Source: Bacillota bacterium (GTDB taxonomy: Bacteria; Bacillota; Clostridia; Peptostreptococcales; Anaerovoracaceae). Taken from it: DNA of 11,728 bases. Below are positions 6,732 through 11,728 of the stretch, in pieces. The stretch lies in NCBI GenBank assembly GCA_029266295.1, contig JAQSXD010000066.1, forward strand, positions 1 to 11,728. Reading direction: 5' to 3'. The position numbers and the translations under genes are program-made. Within the stretch, counting starts at the first letter, position 1. Every line of letters starts with the position of its first letter. The notes below the pieces were generated by a model. The model worked only from the letters and a program-made list of their open reading frames with translations, had not been told where the DNA came from and made no database searches.

Positions 6732-6820
6732 ATTAAAATGCATGCTTGGAGGATAAACTTAGATTGCCCTTTTTTCATTTAGAATATTCGAACGGACCTG
6801 ATGCGGCGTTTTACCAGAGT

Positions 6821-8281
6821 TTACCTTGCTCTCCAGAAAGAGGGAGACAGAAGCATAATGATCGTAAAGAGCTCAAGACGTCCAGCTATCATCAAAATTG
6901 ACATATAAAGGCGTATTGGGAGAGAGAAGATACTGTAATTACCATTTGGACCCAGTAGATTCAGCCCCAGCCCTGTATTGGACAGGGTGCTGACAGTGGC
7001 ACTTATGGTAGTGAGCATATCGTGGTTTTCCAGGGAAATGACCAGAATACTGAAAATAAATACGGTAAAATAAAGGATCGTAAAGGAACTGACCTTTGAT
7101 ACGGTTTCTGAAGAAATGCTTTTACCACCAATTTTTATTGGAACAACTGCATTGGGATGAAGCTTTTTATAGATTCCGCGAACGATTAGTTTGAAAATAA
7201 TCATAATACGGATGACCTTTATGGAACCGCAGGTAGAGGCAGAACAGCCTCCAATGAGCATGAGGCAGAACAATATCATCTGACTGAAAGAAGGCCAGAA
7301 GGTATAATCTGCAATGGCATAGCCAGAAGTAGACATAAAAGCAGTGGCCTGGAAAAATCCTTTCCGCAGTGATTCGCCTAAGGTATCATAGGTACGCGAA
7401 AACCATAAGCTAAGTGATATCAACAGGGAGGCGGTGAATAAAATCATAAGGAATGTGCGCAGCTCGCTGTCTTTGAAAAATTCCTTTATTCTTCCTTTTA
7501 ATATTAGACCGTAGAGAACAAAATTAATGGAAGCGACGATGCTGAAAAATACAATAATAAATTCAATATAGAAACTGTTAAAATGGGCAACCCCGTCCTT
7601 ATAGTTAGATAAACCGCCGGTACCAATGCTGCTGAAGGTATGAATAATAGAATCAAAGAGGCTTAAGCCACCTAGTTTCAGTAAACAAATCTCGACGAAG
7701 GTAAAGGAGAGATACATAAGATAGAGCATCCTAGCAGAGTCGGATATTTTTGTGGACATTTTCTCTACAGTGGGTCCCGGTGCTTCCGCACTGGCAATTC
7801 GCAGACCGCCGATTCCCAATGCTGGCAGCAGAGAGATTGCCAGGATTAGAATCCCCATAGCACCGAGCCAGTGGCTGAAGGATCTCCAGAATTGAATTGC
7901 ACGGGGCATCACAGAAAAGTCTTCTATTATGCTTGATCCTGTAGTCGTAAAGCCGGATACAGATTCAAAATACGCATCCAGATAAGTAGGAATTGCCCCC
8001 GAAAAAATATAGGGGAATGCACCGTATGCGGAAGAAATGAACCAACAGAGTGCAGCGATGATGTATCCGTCCCTAATTTTCAGAGTAGTGGTATCAGTGC
8101 GGATAAAAAACAGCAAGAGAAAACCAGTAGGCAATGCGATGAGCGCGGATTTCAAAAATGCTAAACCAGCCACTTTCTCATGATAAATTAGCGCAACGAT
8201 TAACGGAAGAAGCATTGAAGCACCGATCATCACGGAGATGATGCCTATGATACGGATAATAACTTTATAATTAAAAGACAT
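6821..8281 (-). CDS. trkH: Trk-type potassium uptake transporter subunit TrkH (distal paralogue)
   Basis: Membrane pore-forming subunit of a Trk/Ktr-type K+ transporter, 486 aa, built from four M1-P-M2 repeats. Pore loops with filter Gly: SGFTTTGSS (G115), SIGTGGLSNY (G222), MSTSGYA (G320) and SNTGLGLN (G437). The M2 gating region of repeat 3 reads GGCSASTCGSIK (344-355). Loop 1 matches the partner paralogue exactly, but loop 4 lacks the N-I-G-P-G pattern and the gating motif has CGS where the partner has AGG. It begins 8 bases after the stop of the upstream trkH, with TGAGG before the ATG. It aligns with the upstream copy without gaps, starting at MSFNYK versus MVLHYK. All filter glycines and the reading frame are intact, so it is not a pseudogene. 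It should work with the TrkA encoded upstream. Confidence 0.93.
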   Translation of the reverse strand: MSFNYKVIIRIIGIISVMIGASMLLPLIVALIYHEKVAGLAFLKSALIALPTGFLLLFFIRTDTTTLKIRDGYIIAALCWFISSAYGAFPYIFSGAIPTYLDAYFESVSGFTTTGSSIIEDFSVMPRAIQFWRSFSHWLGAMGILILAISLLPALGIGGLRIASAEAPGPTVEKMSTKISDSARMLYLMYLSFTFVEICLLKLGGLSLFDSIIHTFSSIGTGGLSNYKDGVAHFNSFYIEFIIVFFSIVASINFVLYGLILKGRIKEFFKDSELRTFLMILFTASLLISLSLWFSRTYDTLGESLRKGFFQATAFMSTSGYAIADYTFWPSFSQMILFCLMLIGGCSASTCGSIKVIRIMIIFKLIVRGIYKKLHPNAVVPIKIGGKSISSETVSKVSSFTILYFTVFIFSILVISLENHDMLTTISATVSTLSNTGLGLNLLGPNGNYSIFSLPIRLYMSILMIAGRLELFTIIMLLSPSFWRAR

Positions 8282-8289
8282 AGACTACC

Positions 8290-9753
8290 TCACTTATCAG
8301 GATTCCAAAAATGTCTGGTAAACAGCAGCAAGATTGTAAACAACTCCAAACGTCCTACCAGCATGAGAATCGCAAGCATAAAAGTGGACAGATCAGAGAA
8401 AAGGCTGAAATTTAATACGGGTCCGACCAGATTGAACCCAGGACCAATATTCCCCAGACAAGCTGCGGCTGCGCTTGCGGTTGTTATAAGGTCATAGCCT
8501 TCAATTGAAAGCAATAAGGTAGCTCCAAAGAAAATCCCAAAATAAAGAAATACGAAACAGACTACCGAGGATATGGTATCTGTGGAAACCGGCTTGTGAT
8601 TGAGCTTAATGGAGACAACTGCTCGCGGGTGCAGCCGCACAGCGATTCCTCTCTTTAAGAGCTTAAAAAGCATCAGAATTCGAATCACTTTGATTCCTCC
8701 TGCTGTGGATGAGGAGCAGCCTCCTATAAACATAAGGATGAAAAGTATCATCTTACTGAAGGTTGGCCACAGATCAAAGTTCGTAGAGGCAAAGCCCGTT
8801 GTTGTCATAATAGAGGCACTTTGAAAGACAGAGAAACGAAGAGACTCTGCCAGGGAGGCGTAACTGCCGCTGGCCCAGAGGTTCAACGAAATCAGAAGAA
8901 TTGCGGAACTAATAATGATAAAGTAGCAGCGGATTTCGTTGTCGTAAAAAAAGTCCCGCCAATGTCCCCTTAGGGCATAATAATATAATGAAAAGTTGGT
9001 TCCGGCAAGAAACATAAAAACGGCAATTACCATTTCAAAATATACATTATTATAATGGGCAATGCTGATATTATAATTCGAGAATCCACCGGTACCGACA
9101 GAGCCGAAGGTATTGATCAGAGCATCAAATAAACTCATGCCTCCAAGTATTAAAAGAAATACCTGAAGCAAGGTCATGCCGACATACATCAGGTAAAGGA
9201 TTTTAGCACTTTCTGCGGTTTTGGAAGTAAGCTTTCCAAAAGTAGGGCCGGTTGTTTCTGCTTTTGCAACCTTTTGTCCGCTGATTCCGAGCGTTGGAAG
9301 CAGAGCGATCGCGAAGACAATAATCCCCATTCCTCCGACCCAGTGAGTGAAGGAACGCCAAAATAGCAGACCTTTCGGTAATACTTCGATGTCCGTTAAA
9401 ATGGAGCTTCCTGTGGTTGTAAATCCAGAGACTGTTTCAAAGAAAGCATCGATGAAATTAGGGATGTAGCCGGCAATCACAAAAGGGAAGGCTCCTAAAA
9501 CAGAGCTCAAGGTCCAGCAAAGTGCAACGATGATGAAACCGTCTCTGACTTTTAACTGATCAAATTGAGCCTTAACACAAGTGGTGATGAGACCGCCGAC
9601 AAACAACATCGGCACAATCGTAGTGATGAAGGATTTCATGACTTTCGTTTCACCATAAAGAAAGGAAACGAAAAGTGATGGAATCATGAGACACGCAATC
9701 AGCACGATGATAATACCGCTTAGTTTTAAAATTGCTTTGTAGTGAAGAACCAT
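8290..9753 (-). CDS. trkH: Trk-type potassium uptake transporter subunit TrkH (proximal paralogue)
   Basis: Pore-forming subunit of a Trk K+ transporter, 487 aa with four M1-P-M2 repeats. Filter loops: SGFTTTGSS (G115), SVGTGGFSNY (G222), MTTTGFA (G320) and GNIGPGFN (G437). Repeat 3 carries the canonical gating-loop motif GGCSSSTAGGIK (344-355), so this copy looks the more standard of the two. The frame stays open upstream into trkA, up to a TTG at 9816. ATG 9753 is chosen because it follows AGAGGTG (9762-9756), lies 7 bases after the trkA stop, and gives an N-terminus that aligns residue for residue with the other TrkH. The spacer (2-4 bases) is somewhat short. Four repeats plus a two-module TrkA favour Trk over Ktr naming. 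Confidence 0.94.
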   Translation of the reverse strand: MVLHYKAILKLSGIIIVLIACLMIPSLFVSFLYGETKVMKSFITTIVPMLFVGGLITTCVKAQFDQLKVRDGFIIVALCWTLSSVLGAFPFVIAGYIPNFIDAFFETVSGFTTTGSSILTDIEVLPKGLLFWRSFTHWVGGMGIIVFAIALLPTLGISGQKVAKAETTGPTFGKLTSKTAESAKILYLMYVGMTLLQVFLLILGGMSLFDALINTFGSVGTGGFSNYNISIAHYNNVYFEMVIAVFMFLAGTNFSLYYYALRGHWRDFFYDNEIRCYFIIISSAILLISLNLWASGSYASLAESLRFSVFQSASIMTTTGFASTNFDLWPTFSKMILFILMFIGGCSSSTAGGIKVIRILMLFKLLKRGIAVRLHPRAVVSIKLNHKPVSTDTISSVVCFVFLYFGIFFGATLLLSIEGYDLITTASAAAACLGNIGPGFNLVGPVLNFSLFSDLSTFMLAILMLVGRLELFTILLLFTRHFWNPDK

Positions 9754-9760
9754 GACACCT

Positions 9761-11125
9761 CTATTTAAAAAAGCCTGCTCTGCCGGAACGGATAAATTTC
9801 TCCAGATCCGGAACATCAGATAACAGACAGATGATGATTACCTTGTCATCTTTTTTGATTACCGTATTGCCGTTTGGTATGATGGCATCCGTTCCTCTAT
9901 GAATCGCTGCGATCATAACCCCATCAGGCAAATCAAGATCTTCGATGGGCCGGTTGGCCAGTTTCATATGATCATCGGCAATAATTTCAATGATTTCAGC
10001 TTGTCCCTGTATCAGTTGAGAAGAGATCACACGCTTTGAGCCTTGAATAAACCGCAGAACGTGGCTGGCGGTCATATCGAGAGGGTTCAGCGCCATGTCA
10101 ATTCCCATGCTTTCTATCAGAGTTGCATAACTCTCTCTGCTGACTTTTGCAATGACATCTTCAATACCGCGCTGCTTCGCCATCAGAGCCAATAATAGAT
10201 TTTCCTCATCAAAGCCTGTAGCCGTGACCAGTGCATCCATTTCATCTATATCTTCTTCTTCCAGGAGACTCATATCGGTTGCATCGCCGTAGAGAACCAG
10301 CACATCGTCCAAATGGTTGGAAAGATACTGGCACCGCTCCTTGTCTTTATCTATTATTTTTACGGAAATACCGAATTCAGACAATTTTTGGGCAAGATAC
10401 AATCCTGTTTTCCCTCCGCCCAGAATCATTACCTTTTGAAGATTGGTATATTTTCCTTTTTCATGGACTTGATCATTTAGCCGCATGATAGGAGTTTTTT
10501 CTCCCACAACGTAGAGCGAGTCATCCCTCATGATCTCAGTGCCTTTTTTTGGTATGATAACTTTGCCGTTTCTAGAGATAGCGACCACATGCATATTTCC
10601 AAGGGATTCATTGACATAATATACTGTTTTTCCAATGATCTCGGTCATTCTGTCAGTAGAGAATTCTACCAAGGAGATTTTTCCGCTGGTAAAAATACCG
10701 TTGCTTAAAGTGTATTTCTCAACAAGATATTTGTAAATTTCCAACGTGATAGAAAGATCGGGGTTTACGATATAATCAATATTCATTAGATCCTTCAAAA
10801 AGTCCAACTGGTTCATATGCTCTGGATCCCTGACTCTTGCGATTACCTTCTTGCATCCCAATTTTTTTGCAAAAGCACAGATCACAATGTTTTTTTCGTC
10901 GGCATTGGTTGCTGATATCAGATAATCATATGTATCAATTTCAATGCTTTGCAGCAGACTGATCTGTTTTGCGTTTCCCACCACAGTGAGAATATCCATT
11001 TGTGAAGACAGTTTCTGAAGTAGGGCTTCATTTTTATCTATTATGGTGACGGAATGGTCTCCGCCCAGGATCGCTTCTGCAATTTTGATCCCAAGCTTGC
11101 CAGCTCCGGCGATGGCAACTTTCAT
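9761..11125 (-). CDS. trkA: Trk system potassium uptake regulatory protein TrkA
   Basis: Cytoplasmic gating subunit of the Trk K+ transporter, 454 aa with two tandem RCK modules. The first Rossmann fold has GAGKLG (residues 7-12) and the acidic end of beta-2 in IIDKN (D30); the second has GGGKTG (236-241) and IIDKD (about D259). Each Rossmann part is followed by a TrkA_C-like domain (about 138-220 and 360-450). In the family such modules bind NAD(H)/ATP/ADP and open or close TrkH. The frame extends to a TTG at 11131, but AAAGAGG (11139-11133) sits 7 bases before ATG 11125 and only 1 base before the TTG, so ATG is used. First gene of its operon: the stop is followed after 7 bases by the proximal trkH. 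One trkA serves two trkH copies here. Confidence 0.95.
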   Translation of the reverse strand: MKVAIAGAGKLGIKIAEAILGGDHSVTIIDKNEALLQKLSSQMDILTVVGNAKQISLLQSIEIDTYDYLISATNADEKNIVICAFAKKLGCKKVIARVRDPEHMNQLDFLKDLMNIDYIVNPDLSITLEIYKYLVEKYTLSNGIFTSGKISLVEFSTDRMTEIIGKTVYYVNESLGNMHVVAISRNGKVIIPKKGTEIMRDDSLYVVGEKTPIMRLNDQVHEKGKYTNLQKVMILGGGKTGLYLAQKLSEFGISVKIIDKDKERCQYLSNHLDDVLVLYGDATDMSLLEEEDIDEMDALVTATGFDEENLLLALMAKQRGIEDVIAKVSRESYATLIESMGIDMALNPLDMTASHVLRFIQGSKRVISSQLIQGQAEIIEIIADDHMKLANRPIEDLDLPDGVMIAAIHRGTDAIIPNGNTVIKKDDKVIIICLLSDVPDLEKFIRSGRAGFFK

Positions 11126-11132
11126 TTTCAAA

Positions 11133-11139
11133 CCTCTTT
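11133..11139 (-). promoter_or_regulatory. Ribosome binding site that decides the trkA start
   Basis: AAAGAGG on the - strand lies 7 bases before ATG 11125. Confidence 0.7.
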
Positions 11140-11152
11140 CGAATATATGATT

Positions 11153-11176
11153 TTACAATAATATCTAATATTGTAA
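11153..11176. repeat. Inverted repeat overlapping the predicted trkA -10 box (operator candidate)
   Basis: Perfect 8-bp arms TTACAATA (11153-11160) and TATTGTAA (11169-11176) are separated by 8 bases. The right arm contains the predicted trkA -10 box, and the dyad spans the predicted start point. It is too AT-rich and lacks a U run, so it does not look like a terminator; a repressor site is the more natural reading. Confidence 0.5.
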
Positions 11177-11197
11177 CCTTATTTGCTGCGAAAGCAA
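11170..11197 (-). promoter_or_regulatory. Predicted promoter of the trkA-trkH-trkH operon
   Basis: On the - strand, TTGCTT (11197-11192) and TACAAT (11175-11170) are 16 bases apart. The -10 is one base from consensus; the -35 matches the TTG core only. It gives a leader of about 40 bases before ATG 11125. No long structured riboswitch fits in that leader. Confidence 0.45.
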
Positions 11198-11215
11198 TAT
11201 CTTTTTCCTATTTCT

Positions 11216-11229
11216 TGATAAATTTATCA
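11216..11229. repeat. Perfect 14-bp palindrome in the divergent promoter region
   Basis: TGATAAATTTATCA is its own reverse complement. It lies between the predicted -35 boxes of trkA (11192-11197) and of the hydrolase gene (11239-11244), where a shared regulator could act. AT-rich palindromes of this length can arise by chance. Confidence 0.4.
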
Positions 11230-11238
11230 GGATTCTAT

Positions 11239-11266
11239 TTGTTATTCTACCAAAATAGGCTACAAT
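11239..11266 (+). promoter_or_regulatory. Predicted promoter of the MBL-fold hydrolase gene
   Basis: TTGTTA (11239-11244) and TACAAT (11261-11266) are 16 bases apart, giving a leader of about 30 bases before GTG 11304. Confidence 0.4.
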
Positions 11267-11303
11267 AAATCATAGGATCTTATTATAAAACGAGGTGGAT
11301 AGT

Positions 11304-11728
11304 GTGAAAATTAAACGATTAATAGGCGGAAATCTTGAAAGCAACGGTTATGTGATCTATGACAGAGAACAGGGAGAATGTTTTGTAGTGGATCCGGGCT
11401 ATAACGGGGATAAATTTGTAAAGATCATCAACGATTTGGGACTGCGCATGAAAGGGATTCTTTTAACCCATCACCATTATGATCATGTGGGCGGAGTAGA
11501 TAAAATCAAGGAAATCACAAATTGTCCGGTATTCATTCACAGAGCCGACGCTGATATGTATAAAAAGGAAGTGGATGTGCTTTTAGAGGATGGAGATACA
11601 CTTACGCTAGGGGATGAAGTGATGAACGTTATCAGCACACCTGGACATACGAAAGGCGGCGTTTGCTTTTATTCTGAACAGAGCAAACTGGCATTTACAG
11701 GAGACACGATTTTTAACGTCGATATCGG
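11304..11728 (+). CDS. Metallo-beta-lactamase-fold hydrolase, glyoxalase II-like (3' truncated)
   Basis: N-terminal 141 codons of an MBL-fold metal-dependent hydrolase, cut by the window end with no stop reached. The zinc-binding motif H-x-H-x-D-H is intact in THHHYDHVGG (H56, H58, D60, H61). The next ligands are in TPGHT (H115) and FTGDTIF (D134). VVDPG at 28-32 and the spacing fit the small hydroxyacylglutathione hydrolase-like (YcbL/type II glyoxalase) group of about 200 aa, whose members act on thioesters, though the substrate cannot be read from sequence. The start is GTG at 11304 with AGGTGG (11293-11298) 5 bases upstream; no ATG gives the family N-terminus. It is divergent from trkA and probably has its own promoter in the shared region. 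Confidence 0.9.
   Translation, partial: MKIKRLIGGNLESNGYVIYDREQGECFVVDPGYNGDKFVKIINDLGLRMKGILLTHHHYDHVGGVDKIKEITNCPVFIHRADADMYKKEVDVLLEDGDTLTLGDEVMNVISTPGHTKGGVCFYSEQSKLAFTGDTIFNVDI

Noticed and set aside
11126..11303. c-di-AMP (ydaO-type) or other K+-related riboswitch upstream of trkA.
   Set aside because: The predicted leader is about 40 bases and the whole intergenic region only 178; no multi-stem riboswitch-like structure or terminator/antiterminator pair is visible.

Overview
The window looks like a chromosomal segment of a low-to-mid GC anaerobic Firmicute. Clostridia is likely; a family near Anaerovoracaceae/Eubacteriales is only an impression from protein style. Evidence for a Firmicute is the strong AGGAGG-type ribosome binding sites at almost every gene, stem-plus-U-run terminators, a short Firmicute-type RNase R, and a two-module TrkA with TrkH subunits. 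No mobile element, phage gene, CRISPR array, tRNA or rRNA is visible, and almost all of the window is coding.

Left part (1-3590, + strand): the distal end of a branched-chain amino acid (LIV/HAAT) ABC importer operon, livH (truncated by the window edge), livM, livG and livF. It is followed one base after livF by a soluble CBS-CBS-ACT protein. The operon closes with a clear rho-independent terminator at 3541-3587. The substrate-binding protein LivJ/K is not in the window.

Middle (3590-6262, + strand): a very short lipoprotein gene (74 aa, Gly/Thr/Asn/Asp-rich repeats after the lipid-anchored Cys) with its own terminator, then rnr (RNase R). A stem between rnr and the next gene can end transcription of the opposite-strand operon and possibly of both converging units.

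Right part (6265-11125, - strand): a potassium uptake locus read right to left: trkA, two tandem full-length trkH paralogues spaced 7 and 8 bases apart, then a 133-base gap and a soluble two-CBS protein. The two TrkH copies align without gaps through all four pore loops (93/200 identical by hand count over the first 200 residues), so they are products of tandem duplication. The distal copy has drifted in selectivity-filter loops 3 and 4 and in the gating-loop motif.

Far right (11126-11728): a divergent promoter region with two inverted repeats, one lying on the predicted trkA -10 box, and the start of a metallo-beta-lactamase-fold (glyoxalase II-like) hydrolase that runs off the window.

A common theme is that both transport operons end in a free-standing CBS-domain protein, suggesting adenine-nucleotide (and, for the ACT-bearing one, amino-acid) sensing attached to import. 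This is inference from gene order.
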